Of a stretch of 38,305 bases of DNA, positions 17,940 through 27,455 are shown piece by piece (position 1 is the first letter of the stretch; every line of letters starts with the position of its first letter). The DNA lies in the NCBI GenBank assembly GCA_019118325.1, contig DWZE01000076.1, positions 1 to 38,305 on the forward strand. The letters run 5' to 3'. A model generated the notes under the pieces. The model saw only the letters and a list, made by a program, of their open reading frames with translations, did no database searches and was not told the origin of the DNA. This DNA is from Candidatus Bacteroides intestinavium (GTDB lineage Bacteria > Bacteroidota > Bacteroidia > Bacteroidales > Bacteroidaceae). Both the position numbers and the translations under genes were made by a program.

Positions 17940-18658
17940 TGCAGATGACAGAAAACTGGCAACAACGTACATGCCTTTTATTGGGCGAAGAAAAGACTGA
18001 ACGTCTGCACCGGGCACACGTGCTGGTGGTAGGCTTGGGGGGTGTGGGTGCCTATGCGGCTGAAATGCTGTGCCGCGCCGGCGTGGGCCGCTTGACGCTG
18101 GTGGACGCCGATACCGTGCAGCCCACCAATCTCAACCGGCAGCTGCCTGCCCTGCACTCCACGCTGGGACAGCCAAAAGCGGAAGTCCTGGCCGCCCGCT
18201 TCCGGGACATCAATCCGGAGGTGCAGCTGGACGTGCGCACCGTTTTCCTGAAAGACGGGGACATACCCGCCCTGTTGGATGAGGCGCCGTATGACTTCGT
18301 GGTGGACGCTATCGACACCTTGGCACCCAAATGCCATCTGATTGCCGAGGCTCTGCGCCGCCGGCTCAAGATTGTGTGCAGCATGGGGGCCGGGGCCAAG
18401 AGCGACATCACGCAAATCCGCTTCGCCGACCTGTGGGACACGTACCACTGCGGCCTGAGCAAGGCCGTGCGCAAGCGGCTGCAGAAGATGGGGGTACGCC
18501 GCAAGGTGCCTGTGGTGTTCAGCACCGAACAGGCAGACCCCCGGGCCGTGATGCTGACGGACGACGAGCGGAACAAGAAATCCACCTGTGGCACGGTGAG
18601 CTACATGCCCGCCGTCTTCGGATGCTACCTGGCGGAGTATGTGATCAGACGCTTATAA
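17939..18658 (+). CDS. tcdA: tRNA threonylcarbamoyladenosine dehydratase
   Basis: The 239-aa enzyme of the ThiF/E1 superfamily uses ATP to cyclise t6A37 to ct6A in ANN-decoding tRNAs. Visible are the nucleotide-binding VVGLGGVGAYAAEML (about 30-44), LVDADTVQPTNLNRQ (E1-type Asp and Arg residues), VDAIDTLAPK, and a Cys in KKSTCGTVSYMPA near the C terminus. The start ATG overlaps the antiporter stop; an internal ATG at 17945 (MTENWQQR) is equally plausible and closer to family starts. A close ThiF/MoeB paralogue is the alternative, but the genome-typical N terminus and length favour TcdA. Confidence 0.9.
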   Translation: MQMTENWQQRTCLLLGEEKTERLHRAHVLVVGLGGVGAYAAEMLCRAGVGRLTLVDADTVQPTNLNRQLPALHSTLGQPKAEVLAARFRDINPEVQLDVRTVFLKDGDIPALLDEAPYDFVVDAIDTLAPKCHLIAEALRRRLKIVCSMGAGAKSDITQIRFADLWDTYHCGLSKAVRKRLQKMGVRRKVPVVFSTEQADPRAVMLTDDERNKKSTCGTVSYMPAVFGCYLAEYVIRRL

Positions 18659-18680
18659 ACTTATAAACTTACAGACTCAT

Positions 18681-19916
18681 ATGAATGCGATAACCAAATT
18701 AGCAGGAGCCGTTCTTCTATGCCTGATGGCCGGATGTGCCGGCGGTCCCAAGCCGGGTGCAGACGTGGACGGACTTATTGTGATAGATGTGGAAACCGCC
18801 ATGGGCAATCTGCAGGAGGAGTTGACCCTGTCTGACGTAGCGGACAGCGTGTGGTACTTGCCGCTGGAGACTACGGACGACGGCCTGGTGGGCGATCAAC
18901 CTGCCGCCTATTGGATGAAAGGCCGTGTCGTGGTGACGGCTAATTCGGGCAAGGACTGCCTGGCCTTCGACGGGCAGACCGGACGTTTCCTCAACTCCAT
19001 CGGCCATGTGGGCGAGGACCCGGAAGGCCATTCGGGCATTACGCCGGAACTGGATGCAGGCAGCGGATGGCTGTACTTCATCCGCCATCCCAATTCCCTG
19101 CAGAAGTATGACGTCGAAGGGCATTACCTGGGGAAGCTGACCCTGTCCGTCATGGAATTGTCAAACTGTGACCTGGAGTTAGCCGATTCGCTATTGGTAT
19201 GCCACATCTACCACATCCCTCCCTTTGCGGGTGACAACAAGCTGTTCCTTTTCAACGCCCGGGGGCAGGCTGTGGACAGCGTCATTTTCCCATGGGCGGA
19301 ACCTCCGGTCGTCGGAAAACAGTTGGTTTCCATCTATTTGCAAGGTGATCCCAGGGACCGGCTCATCCTGGAATATACTGATAAGAGCCATTGGGTATGG
19401 GCTTTAGACGGGATGGAGGTCCAGGACGGGTGGATGACATACCGACCGGCTTTCTCAGACACGTTATATGCCTTGTCCGGAAACAAGTTGCAGCCTTGGG
19501 TAGCCCTGCACACCGGTAAATACCGGTTTCCGGACGTGGAGGGACGCACCGTTACGTCCGGTTATTCGGACAAGTTGGTGGCCAATCGGATTCAGGTTAC
19601 GCCCGAAAATATTTACTTCACTTGCGAACTCGACACGTATGACGAGCAAGAGTTATTTGAAGGCATCTACGACCGCCGGACGGGCCGGACACGCCTGTCG
19701 CCCGCATCCCACGAAGGGTATACGGACGACCTGACCGGATTCATGCCTGTGCCTCGCCGTTATCCCCATGGCGTGCAGGTGTCCCTCATCGAGGCCTACA
19801 AGGTGGTGGAATGGCTGGACGAACATCCCGAAGCGCGGAGCAACCCGGCACTGGCCGGGTTGGCGCAGGTGAAAGAGGAAGACAATCCGGTGGCCGTCTT
19901 CGTGCGCTATAAATAG
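18681..19916 (+). CDS. Six-bladed beta-propeller lipoprotein (paralogue 1)
   Basis: The 411-aa protein has a lipoprotein signal (lipobox LMAGC, Cys about 19). The mature part fits the Bacteroidetes 6-bladed beta-propeller family (BF3519/DUF5128-like): [43 protein letters not shown], then repeated strands ending in DDLTGFMP and WLDEHPEAR. It is a paralogue of the gene at 36581-37810, sharing the IGHVGxDPx[19 protein letters not shown] and EEDNPV blocks. The role is unknown; family members are surface or periplasmic and are presumed ligand- or sensor-binding. It follows tcdA by 22 bp across a tandem CTTATAAA repeat (about 18654-18670). Confidence 0.85.
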   Translation: MNAITKLAGAVLLCLMAGCAGGPKPGADVDGLIVIDVETAMGNLQEELTLSDVADSVWYLPLETTDDGLVGDQPAAYWMKGRVVVTANSGKDCLAFDGQTGRFLNSIGHVGEDPEGHSGITPELDAGSGWLYFIRHPNSLQKYDVEGHYLGKLTLSVMELSNCDLELADSLLVCHIYHIPPFAGDNKLFLFNARGQAVDSVIFPWAEPPVVGKQLVSIYLQGDPRDRLILEYTDKSHWVWALDGMEVQDGWMTYRPAFSDTLYALSGNKLQPWVALHTGKYRFPDVEGRTVTSGYSDKLVANRIQVTPENIYFTCELDTYDEQELFEGIYDRRTGRTRLSPASHEGYTDDLTGFMPVPRRYPHGVQVSLIEAYKVVEWLDEHPEARSNPALAGLAQVKEEDNPVAVFVRYK

Positions 19917-19941
19917 AATGGAGATTTTTCAGCAGAAACGT

Positions 19942-20595
19942 ATGATACAACTGCAAGACATAACCAAGAGTTTCGGTCCCCTGCCAGTCCTGCGGGGCAT
20001 CAGCCTGGAGGTGGAGCGGGGCGAGGTGGTGAGCATCGTCGGCCCCAGCGGCGCGGGCAAGACCACGTTGCTGCAAATCATGGGCACGCTGGACCGCCCG
20101 GACACGGGCACGGTCGTCATCGACGGGACACCCGTCGGGCGGATGAAAGAGCGTGAGTTGGCAGCCTTCCGCAACCGCCACATCGGCTTCGTGTTCCAGT
20201 TCCATCAGCTCTTGCCGGAATTCACGGCACTGGAGAACGTGATGATTCCCGCCCTCATCGCCGGACGCGGAACACAGGAAGCCAAAGCGGCTGCCACGGA
20301 GATGCTCTCCTTGCTGGGCCTGGCCGGACGTGCCGCCCATAAGCCCAACGAACTGTCCGGCGGCGAGAAACAGCGTGTGGCGGTGGCACGTGCCTTGATC
20401 AACCGGCCTTCCGTAGTGTTGGCCGACGAACCGTCCGGCAGCCTGGACACGCGCCACAAGGAGGAACTGCACCGCCTGTTCTTCGACCTGCGCGACCGGT
20501 TGGGACAGACTTTCGTCATCGTCACCCACGACGAGGGGCTGGCCCGCATGACGGACCGCACCATCCGGCTGGTGGACGGCGTACAGGTCATGTAG
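19942..20595 (+). CDS. LolD-like ABC transporter ATP-binding protein
   Basis: The 217-aa ATPase has Walker [10 protein letters not shown] (34-42), the Q-loop in [22 protein letters not shown], signature [15 protein letters not shown], Walker [13 protein letters not shown] and the switch His in VTHDEGL. The sequence is of the MacB/LolD type; LolD with LolC/E extracts lipoproteins from the inner membrane. No permease gene is adjacent, which is common for lolD in Bacteroidales, so the partner must be elsewhere. An in-frame ATG at 19918 lies just after the preceding stop, but [12 protein letters not shown] at 19942 matches family starts. It is probably cotranscribed with the propeller gene 25 bp upstream. 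Confidence 0.85.
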   Translation: MIQLQDITKSFGPLPVLRGISLEVERGEVVSIVGPSGAGKTTLLQIMGTLDRPDTGTVVIDGTPVGRMKERELAAFRNRHIGFVFQFHQLLPEFTALENVMIPALIAGRGTQEAKAAATEMLSLLGLAGRAAHKPNELSGGEKQRVAVARALINRPSVVLADEPSGSLDTRHKEELHRLFFDLRDRLGQTFVIVTHDEGLARMTDRTIRLVDGVQVM

Positions 20596-20738
20596 CCATT
20601 CTTCCTTCCTAATAGTCCCTGTGCCCCGTTTCGAGAAACTCGATATGCTTGTCCAGCGGTTTGCTTGATAGATGTTGAGGAAAAACAAACCGGCACGGGC
20701 GACGTTAGTCCCCCGGCCGGCAAATGCGTGGCGCATGG
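20596..20738. other. Convergent intergenic region lolD-like/susD
   Basis: There are 143 bp between convergent stops. A CGGTTTG/CAAACCG inverted repeat (20657-20663 and 20686-20692, 22-nt loop) could be part of a weak bidirectional terminator; no clear T run follows. Nothing else was recognised. Confidence 0.35.
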
Positions 20739-22157
20739 TCAATAGTTCTGCGTCAGCGACGAATTGTGCAGCACGGCGTTCTGCGGGAAAGGCCATACCC
20801 ACAGGGGCGAATCCGGACGGAGCGAGTACGTCCCGCCGTAGTCCGGGCCAAGGTCGCGGACGATGGTCTCGGCATAGTCCGCCTCGGAGTTCCAGCGTTT
20901 GCGGTCGCAGAAGTTGTCGAAGCAGCCGAGGAACTCCAGGCGCTTTGCGTCTTGCAGCAACTTCATGGCCTCGCGCTCGGTCAGTGCCGAGGCTTGGGCG
21001 GCCAGAGGCTGGTAGTTCTCGATGCGCATGGCCTGCACGCGGTCCACCTGTTGCAGCCCGGCGGCGATGTTCCCGCTCCGGATCTGGCACTCGGCGGCGA
21101 GGTAGTACATCGTCTCAGACCGGATGCCGAACAGGTTGTACTTGATGTCGCCCACCTGGCATTGGAGGCAGCCGTCGGGCAACGTCGGATAGGGCGCGGC
21201 CCAAGCCAGGACGCCGGACACGTTGTAATACTTGTTCACGTAGTCGTCGGGACTGATGAGGGCGGCCACCTCGGGCGTGACGGTCACGCCGTAGAAGTCT
21301 CCCAGGTTCGAGTTGTTGCTCCAGATGGCGTAGTAGTTGTTCTGCGCCGTCTCGTTCAGTGTCCATACGCCGGTGGTGGCCACCGTGCTGCGGTCTTCTA
21401 TCTTGTTGTTCACCTGCAAGGCGCGGGTGGCATATTGCAAAGCTTCGTCGTAACGCTTCATCTGGAAGAGCACCCGGGCGCGCACGCCGTAGCCGAAGTC
21501 CAGGCCGAAGCGGCAGGGATCGTCCACGTGGCTCTGCACCAGGTCGGCCAGCACCTCGTCTGAGCAGTCGGCCAATATCCGTTCGTACACCTCGGCCACC
21601 GTCCGCTTGGTCTTCTGCTCGCTCACGTCGGTGTTGTCCACGTAGGGCACGCCGCCCAGCTCGCCGGCGGTCGGCTCGTCATATTGTTTGGCGTACATGT
21701 TGACCAGCAGGAAGTGGTACCAGGCCCGGAGCACGCGCGCCTCGGCGATGATTTGGCGGCGTTTGGCGTCGTCGCCCTCGGCTTCGGGCGCTTTGGAGAT
21801 GACCACGTTCATGTAGTTGATGCTGCTGTACAGGCTTTCGTAGATAGAACTGGAAGTGACCAGGTTTGCCCGGTCCACCGTTTCGTCGTAGGTGACGAGG
21901 GCGTAGATGAAGCTGTTCGGGTTGCTCAGATACTCCGGCAGCCCCTCCCATTTGCGGTACTGGTTGTTGCAGAGTACTTCGAAGTCGTTCTCCTCCATGT
22001 ACAGCAGGGGCGTCTGGTTGAGCAGTGTCTCCAGGTCGTCCACCGTGTCGAGCGTCGTCTTGCCCAGGGGCACGATGTCCAGTTTGTCGTCGCAGGCGGT
22101 GCACAGCATCAGGGCCGAGGCCAGCAGCGCCAGTATCTTGTTTCGGTTTCTGTTCAT
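20739..22157 (-). CDS. SusD/RagB-family nutrient-binding lipoprotein
   Basis: The 472-aa lipoprotein has lipobox CTAC (Cys 22). The N-terminal pattern is that of SusD homologues: CDDKLDIVPLGKTTLDTVDDLETLLN, then TPR-like helices with REARVLRAWYHFLLVNMYAKQY around residues 135-155 (HFxLVxxYG-like) and a RRLEFLGCFDNFCDRKRW-like C-terminal segment. SusD proteins sit at the cell surface and form the lid of the SusC channel, capturing glycans or peptides. It lies 11 bp after susC in the same operon. The ligand cannot be deduced; no carbohydrate-active enzyme is adjacent on this strand. Confidence 0.95.
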   Translation of the reverse strand: MNRNRNKILALLASALMLCTACDDKLDIVPLGKTTLDTVDDLETLLNQTPLLYMEENDFEVLCNNQYRKWEGLPEYLSNPNSFIYALVTYDETVDRANLVTSSSIYESLYSSINYMNVVISKAPEAEGDDAKRRQIIAEARVLRAWYHFLLVNMYAKQYDEPTAGELGGVPYVDNTDVSEQKTKRTVAEVYERILADCSDEVLADLVQSHVDDPCRFGLDFGYGVRARVLFQMKRYDEALQYATRALQVNNKIEDRSTVATTGVWTLNETAQNNYYAIWSNNSNLGDFYGVTVTPEVAALISPDDYVNKYYNVSGVLAWAAPYPTLPDGCLQCQVGDIKYNLFGIRSETMYYLAAECQIRSGNIAAGLQQVDRVQAMRIENYQPLAAQASALTEREAMKLLQDAKRLEFLGCFDNFCDRKRWNSEADYAETIVRDLGPDYGGTYSLRPDSPLWVWPFPQNAVLHNSSLTQNY

Positions 22158-22168
22158 TGTCGTCAGTG

Positions 22169-25100
22169 TTAGAGGTTAAAGAAAAGACTCATGGTGTAGC
22201 TGCGCGGCACGCGGTTGTAGTTGGCGCCCGTCACCGGGTTCACCGCTTCGGGATCCAGCCCCTTGCTGTTGCGCGCCCACGTGCATACGTTGTTCACCTG
22301 GAAGCGCAGGCGCAGGTCGTTCAGCCCGATGGCGCGGCAGACGCGCTTGCTGAAGTCGTAGCCCAGCACGATGTTCCGCAGCTTGACGTATCCGGCGTGC
22401 TCCACGTTGGTGTGGCGGTAGACGGCATCGTCCATGTCGTTGTAATGAATCGCCAGGTATCCGTTGGCCGGCACGTCCGTATCCCCCTGCCAGTAACGCA
22501 GGTAGTCCTTGGGCACGGAGGCATCGCCGAAGGCACCCTTGTATCCCGACGAATTGCCGATGGTGGCCGTCCACACGTCGTTGTCCGTCCGCATGTAGTG
22601 CCCGCCGTAGAAGTTGAACATCGCGGAGAGGCTGAACCCGTTCCAAGTGATCTCCGGAGTGATGGCGCCGCTGATGGTCGGCGTGTACGAGCCGGAGAAC
22701 ACAGCGTCTTCCACCGTGAACACACCGCTGCCGATGGATTCCGTGTGCACTTCGCCGTCCTTGTCCCTCCAGCCCACGAAGTATGTGCCGTCCTTCTCGA
22801 TCAGTCCCGCGTAGTCAATGGAGAAGAGCGAGTTGAGCGGATAGCCCTCGTGCAGCGACATGCTGAGGTATTCCGAGCCCGACTCCGGGTAGTGCGACAC
22901 CTTCGTCACCTTGTTCTTGTTGTAGGCCAGGTTGAATCCGAGGTTCACGCCCCAATCGCGACGCTTGTGCGCCCGGAGAATTTCTCCTTGCAGTTGAAGT
23001 TCGACGCCCGTGTTCGTCATCTTTCCGTTGTTGATGGTCAGCGACGTCCATCCCGTCGTAGGGTCAAGGTCGGTACTGGTCAGCAGGTCGCTGCCTTTCT
23101 TCCGGTAGACGTCCAGCGAACCGCTCAGGCGGTAGTTCATCACGGCGAAGTCCAGGCCCGCGTTCCACGTGGCGGTCTTTTCCCAACGAAGCTGGTCGTT
23201 GGGCGGCGTCAGGAGCGTGCCGGTCAGTGCGCCGTTGTAGCGGTTGGTGCCGAGGCTCGCCGTCAGGTAGGACGACACGCTGGAGTCGATGTTTCCCGTC
23301 AGGCCGAAGCTGGCACGCAGCTTCAGGACATTTATCCAGTCGATGGGCTTCAGGAACGCCTCGTTGTGGGCATTCCAACTGGCACCCACCGACCAGAGCG
23401 GGCGTCCGCGGAACTTCGGGTCGGTGCCGAACAGGTCGGTCTTGTCCACGCGGTATGAGCCGAACAGGCTGTAGCGTCTGTCGTACACGTAGTTGGCCGT
23501 GAAGTAGTACGAGTAGTAGCGGTGCAGCACGTCGCTCGTGTCGAAGTCGCTGGGCGCGCCGAATACGGCATAGTCCGAGCCGAGCACCCCGGTGTAGGGA
23601 TTGTTGATGAAAGCCCAGTCCGTCTGGAGGTTGAGGTTGGTCTGCGTCTGGTGGTCATAACCATACTTCAGGTCGTTGTCCGTCGTGGTGTGTGTCTGGC
23701 GATACTCGAAGCCCGCCAGCACGTCGATGGCATGCACGCCAAACTCGCGGTTGTACTGCGTCTGGGCGCGGAAAGTGTAGAACTGGCTCGAAGTGTTGTA
23801 CGTCGAGAGCAAGTCGCCGTCGGGCACTGCGTGGTTCACCTCCGTGTTGGTCACCTGCATCATGCCCAGATAGGGGTCGAACCAGTCCGTGTTCGGATCG
23901 TTGAAGGCGGCGTCCCAGTCGAAGTTCGGGTCTTGCACCCACTCCGTCACGCTCTGCGCCGTGGTGTAGAGGTTGTAGAGGCTCCGCATGTAGTGCGACT
24001 CGTTGTTATAGCGCGTCTGCGAACGCGAATTGATGTCCTCGTATTGGAATTGCGCCTGAGCCGTCCAACCCTTGACGGGCAGGTGGAACAGCGTTTTCAC
24101 GTGGGTGCGGACATTCGTATAACGGTACTTGTTGAAGTTATAGTTCATCTCCTCCGCAAAGTTGTAGGTGGGGTCCTTCAGCCCATAGACGGAGTTGCTG
24201 AAGGGCTCTTCGCCCGGATAGACATCGGCCTCCATGCGGTTCAGGCTTCCCGAGCCGTCGGCTGCATACATGCTCTCATAGGCCGAGAACGAGTTCATGC
24301 CGTCGTAACTGCTCATGGCGTGCGTCTTCGAGCGGTTGTTCAGCACATTGACGCCAAAAGACATGTCCCACCACTTGTTCACCTTCAGGTCGCCGTTGTA
24401 GCTGAAGGAGAGTGAGTTTCCATACTCGCGCTGCACGCCCTGGTTATCTCCGCGGTAGTTGATGGCGATGCTCGAGCTGAGCGACTTGCCTTTCACGCGG
24501 ATGCCCAGGTTGTATTGGTGGGTGATTTGGGTACGGTCGTGCGCGTCCTGCCATTCTTGGCGGTAGTCGTTCCGAGCCCAGCGTCCGAGCGTGGCGTCCA
24601 GGTCAGCGTCGCTCAGCGTGCCCTGGTAGTTCTGCAGCAGCAGGCGCATTACTTGCGACTGGTTAAAGACGCGTCCGCCGTTGTAGTAGTCCAGCTGTTG
24701 CTGAATCAGGTTCGGGTCTTCCTGTAGCATGGCGTTGAAGTTGTACTTCTCCAACTCGATGAGGTCGGCCGCCGAAGCCCAGTTGAAGTTGTCGTACCGC
24801 TGTTTCTCGCTGACGACGAGGTCGGCGTTGAAGTCGATGGAGACACGCTCTTCCTTGGCTCGCTTGGTGGAGATGACGATGACGCCGTTCGAGGCTCGTG
24901 CGCCATAGATGGCAGCGGCGGCCGCGTCCTTCAGCACGGTGATGTTGTCGATGTCGTAGGGATTGACGCTCTCAATGCCGCCTTCGATGGGCAGGCCGTC
25001 AACCACCACCAGCGGGCTGGTGCGGGCGTTGAACGTGCCGACGCCACGAATGGTGATGGCGTCTTCACCGGTGGCGTAACGGTCGGTGGTGACAGTGACC

Positions 25101-25612
25101 AAGCCGGGAATCTTTCCTTCCAAGTTGGTCGTTATGTCGCCCGTGTAGCGTTTGTCCATGTCCTTGGCGGTGAGGTTCTGGAAGGCACCCGTGGCGTTCT
25201 CGCGCTTGATGTTCTGATAGCCCGTCACGATGACCTCGTCCATCAGTGTCGCGTCCGGTTGCAGGACGGCGCGGATGTATTTGGCATCCGGCGTCAAAGG
25301 GACCCGGCTGGTCTTCATGCCGATGTACGAGATGAGGAGCACGGGGGCCTGCCCTTCGGCTATGATGGAGAAGTTGCCTTCGACATCACTGATGACCCCC
25401 ATCTGCGTACCCTCGATGCGGATGGAGGCACCGGGCAAGGGGTCTTCGTTCTCATCGAGGATGGTGCCCACGATGGTCTTTTTTTCAATCTGCTGCACTT
25501 CCTGTTCCACCGTCTTGTGCGGACGGGGATGTTGCGCCATGGCCGGCAAGCTGCCCGCTACGACGAGCGAACCGAGCAGGAGACAGGCTAAAGGTCTTGT
25601 TTTTTTGTTCAT
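22169..25612 (-). CDS. SusC/RagA-family TonB-dependent outer-membrane transporter
   Basis: The 1,147-aa protein has a signal peptide from MNKKTRPLACLLLGSLVVAG. A carboxypeptidase-regulatory-like beta domain follows (VGTILDENEDPLPGASIRIEGT, about 45-130). The TonB plug includes the SusC signature around VVVDGLPIEG and VLKDAAAAAIYGARASNGVI, and a 22-strand barrel ends in SYTMSLFFNL. No STN domain is present, so it is unlikely to be a FecR-signalling transducer. Upstream in-frame ATGs (25696, 25648) give unlikely N termini; 25612 places the signal peptide correctly. It works with the SusD protein 11 bp downstream to import an unknown ligand. The 5' side carries repeat element C. Confidence 0.95.
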   Translation of the reverse strand: MNKKTRPLACLLLGSLVVAGSLPAMAQHPRPHKTVEQEVQQIEKKTIVGTILDENEDPLPGASIRIEGTQMGVISDVEGNFSIIAEGQAPVLLISYIGMKTSRVPLTPDAKYIRAVLQPDATLMDEVIVTGYQNIKRENATGAFQNLTAKDMDKRYTGDITTNLEGKIPGLVTVTTDRYATGEDAITIRGVGTFNARTSPLVVVDGLPIEGGIESVNPYDIDNITVLKDAAAAAIYGARASNGVIVISTKRAKEERVSIDFNADLVVSEKQRYDNFNWASAADLIELEKYNFNAMLQEDPNLIQQQLDYYNGGRVFNQSQVMRLLLQNYQGTLSDADLDATLGRWARNDYRQEWQDAHDRTQITHQYNLGIRVKGKSLSSSIAINYRGDNQGVQREYGNSLSFSYNGDLKVNKWWDMSFGVNVLNNRSKTHAMSSYDGMNSFSAYESMYAADGSGSLNRMEADVYPGEEPFSNSVYGLKDPTYNFAEEMNYNFNKYRYTNVRTHVKTLFHLPVKGWTAQAQFQYEDINSRSQTRYNNESHYMRSLYNLYTTAQSVTEWVQDPNFDWDAAFNDPNTDWFDPYLGMMQVTNTEVNHAVPDGDLLSTYNTSSQFYTFRAQTQYNREFGVHAIDVLAGFEYRQTHTTTDNDLKYGYDHQTQTNLNLQTDWAFINNPYTGVLGSDYAVFGAPSDFDTSDVLHRYYSYYFTANYVYDRRYSLFGSYRVDKTDLFGTDPKFRGRPLWSVGASWNAHNEAFLKPIDWINVLKLRASFGLTGNIDSSVSSYLTASLGTNRYNGALTGTLLTPPNDQLRWEKTATWNAGLDFAVMNYRLSGSLDVYRKKGSDLLTSTDLDPTTGWTSLTINNGKMTNTGVELQLQGEILRAHKRRDWGVNLGFNLAYNKNKVTKVSHYPESGSEYLSMSLHEGYPLNSLFSIDYAGLIEKDGTYFVGWRDKDGEVHTESIGSGVFTVEDAVFSGSYTPTISGAITPEITWNGFSLSAMFNFYGGHYMRTDNDVWTATIGNSSGYKGAFGDASVPKDYLRYWQGDTDVPANGYLAIHYNDMDDAVYRHTNVEHAGYVKLRNIVLGYDFSKRVCRAIGLNDLRLRFQVNNVCTWARNSKGLDPEAVNPVTGANYNRVPRSYTMSLFFNL

Positions 25613-25716
25613 TGGGAAACTTCTTTTTCTGGTTAATACGTTAGTCATCAGAATTAATTCATGCCCTGTTCCATCCGTACCGGAACGCTGTTTCACCCGT
25701 ACATCTTATTGTAATA

Positions 25717-25898
25717 ACCCGTTGGCGGAATTATAGCCAATATGCACTTTGTCTGTCGGTCCGTTGTACGGCTTTGCGGGCGGATATCTCCGCTTTTGCC
25801 CGAAGATATCTCTGTCTTTGCCCGAAGATATCTCTGTCTTGACCCGAAGATATCTCCGCCCGTGGGGTTTCATGCCCCAATTAATTCCGTCAACGGAT
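25717..25898. mobile_element. MITE-like element, copy C, inverted
   Basis: The 182-bp element has the same 17-bp end as copy A at 25717-25733 (identical) and its complement at 25882-25898 (two differences). Palindromic cores begin at 25782, 25804, 25826 and 25848, each 22 bp apart. The reverse complement aligns with copy A throughout, including the outer GCATGAAA and AAAGTGCATA words. It has one unit fewer than A, and the total length difference is 23 bp. Flanks TGTAATA and GATAATA share five of seven bases, a possible decayed duplication. It lies between the tlpA-like stop and the susC start, inside a probable operon. Confidence 0.75.
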
Positions 25899-25941
25899 GA
25901 TAATAGGTGAATGGGGAAAGATGATTCTCGGCGGGGCGGGG

Positions 25942-27336
25942 TCAGCGGGCCAGGGCAGCGTCGAGGATGTCCTTGATATCTTTGTCCGAGGGGCGGGCAG
26001 CGTCCGCGTGGATGATGCGGCCATCTCGTCCCACAATGAGGAAGCGCGGGATGGCGTTGATGCCCATCCGGTCGAGGAACTGCCTTCCGCTGATTTTCTC
26101 GAAGATGTAGTTCGGCCAGGCGGGTCGGTCGTTGTCCATCTTTTTCTCCCAAGCACTGGCATTATCGTCTTGCGAAACGCTCACGAAGACGATGCGCGGA
26201 TCGGCCTTGTACTGTTCCCACACCTTCTCGAAGTAAGGTATCTCGCGGCAACAGGGGGCACACCACGTGGCCCAGAAGTCAATGTAGGCCACTTTCCCGT
26301 CGATGACCCGGCTGAGGGTGGTGCGGCTTCCGTCGCGGGCGATGAGGGTGGGGTCAGAAGGCAACGCGTCGCCGTCTTTCACCTGTGTGGATCGTTCGGC
26401 CAGCAGTTGCTCGATGTGTTCGGCCACACGCGGTGACTTGGCCAGTTGCGGGGCGATACCGGCGCGGAAGGCCACGATGTCGCTGTCCGATGGCTGGTAC
26501 ATGAAGTACATGCTGGTGAGCGTGTTGTAGAGGCTTCGCTTGTTGCCTTCGTTGCTCAGGGCACTGTCGATAGCGTTAATCTGGTCCACAAAGTAGGTGG
26601 TGAGGTCGATGGCCTGGCTTGTGTGGCGGGTCAGCCCGGCTTGGTTGTACCAGTAGTTGATGAGGCCGCTCAGGCGGCTTTCGTCCGCATTGGGGTCGAT
26701 GGCGGCTACCAGCGAATCCATCTCTGCCTCGTTGTCCGCCTGGTTCATCATCCGGTCCAGGGAGAGGATTTGCAGGTAGTAATACTTGCGCGTGGCATCG
26801 GCCAGACGCTGGTAGCGGGCACGGGCATCCGCGTCGGCCACGGCGTCGATGGCCTGCTGCGTCCGGGCGTAGCCTTCGTTCAGCTTGTCCATCCATTCTT
26901 GCCGTTGGAAGGGGTGGTCGGGCGTGGGCTTGAACGTCCAGGGCGAGAAGGCCTGGTAGAGGGTGTTGTTGAACCGGCAGCGGTCGGTGTTGTCGCCCGT
27001 GAAGGTGGCTTTCGTGCCGTTGATGTCGACGTGCGTCGAGCAGCCTTGCCTGACGTAAGCACCGTAGAGGTCTTGCCCGACATAGATGACGAGGTCGGCC
27101 TCGTCCCCTTCGAGTTGGGGTTCGTAGGTGAAGGTGCCGCTCGAGTCGGTGGTCAGCTCTGTCACGATGTTGTCGCCGTCGTGGTCATAGACGAAAGCAA
27201 TCTCGGTGGGTTCTGTTACGTTGAGTTTTCCCTCCAGCAGCGGGGCATCGCCCTTGGGGCTGCAACTGTGCATGAGCAGTGCCGACAAAGCGAAGAAGCC
27301 GGCCGGCTTGAAGATGCGGGTGATAGATGTGTACAT
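25942..27336 (-). CDS. Thioredoxin-fold (TlpA-like) lipoprotein
   Basis: The 464-aa protein has lipobox LMHSC (Cys 25). An N-terminal beta-rich DUF4369-like region (about 35-115) is followed by a helical middle. The C-terminal TlpA/AhpC-type thioredoxin domain has the redox motif WATWCAPCC (about 354-362) and the cis-Pro segment AIPRFLIV. It is probably a periplasmic disulfide reductase or isomerase tethered to a membrane. It lies directly downstream of the TPR-AraC regulator gene and upstream of susC/susD. Such thioredoxin lipoproteins are frequent partners of SusCD loci, but their substrate is unknown. Confidence 0.9.
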   Translation of the reverse strand: MYTSITRIFKPAGFFALSALLMHSCSPKGDAPLLEGKLNVTEPTEIAFVYDHDGDNIVTELTTDSSGTFTYEPQLEGDEADLVIYVGQDLYGAYVRQGCSTHVDINGTKATFTGDNTDRCRFNNTLYQAFSPWTFKPTPDHPFQRQEWMDKLNEGYARTQQAIDAVADADARARYQRLADATRKYYYLQILSLDRMMNQADNEAEMDSLVAAIDPNADESRLSGLINYWYNQAGLTRHTSQAIDLTTYFVDQINAIDSALSNEGNKRSLYNTLTSMYFMYQPSDSDIVAFRAGIAPQLAKSPRVAEHIEQLLAERSTQVKDGDALPSDPTLIARDGSRTTLSRVIDGKVAYIDFWATWCAPCCREIPYFEKVWEQYKADPRIVFVSVSQDDNASAWEKKMDNDRPAWPNYIFEKISGRQFLDRMGINAIPRFLIVGRDGRIIHADAARPSDKDIKDILDAALAR

Positions 27337-27371
27337 GTCTTGATTGATTATGGGTTGAGTTTTTCTTTCCG

Positions 27372-27401
27372 CAAAGAAAAGTAAAAACGCCGTAAAGTCA
27401 A
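27372..27401 (-). promoter_or_regulatory. Promoter of the TlpA-SusC-SusD block
   Basis: On the minus strand TTTCTTTG (27372-27379) differs from TAnnTTTG at one position. TTG (27399-27401) is 19 bp upstream. The leader before the ATG at 27336 would be about 30 nt. Confidence 0.5.
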
Positions 27402-27455
27402 TCGTTTATCTTTTCCCGATTCGTCAATTTGACGGAGCAGGAAAAAGAATCGCCG

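Noticed and set aside
18654..18674. Tandem CTTATAAA direct repeat between tcdA and the propeller gene
   Set aside because: It is only two and a half copies of 8 bp next to a start codon. No dyad or known operator was recognised, so no function can be claimed.
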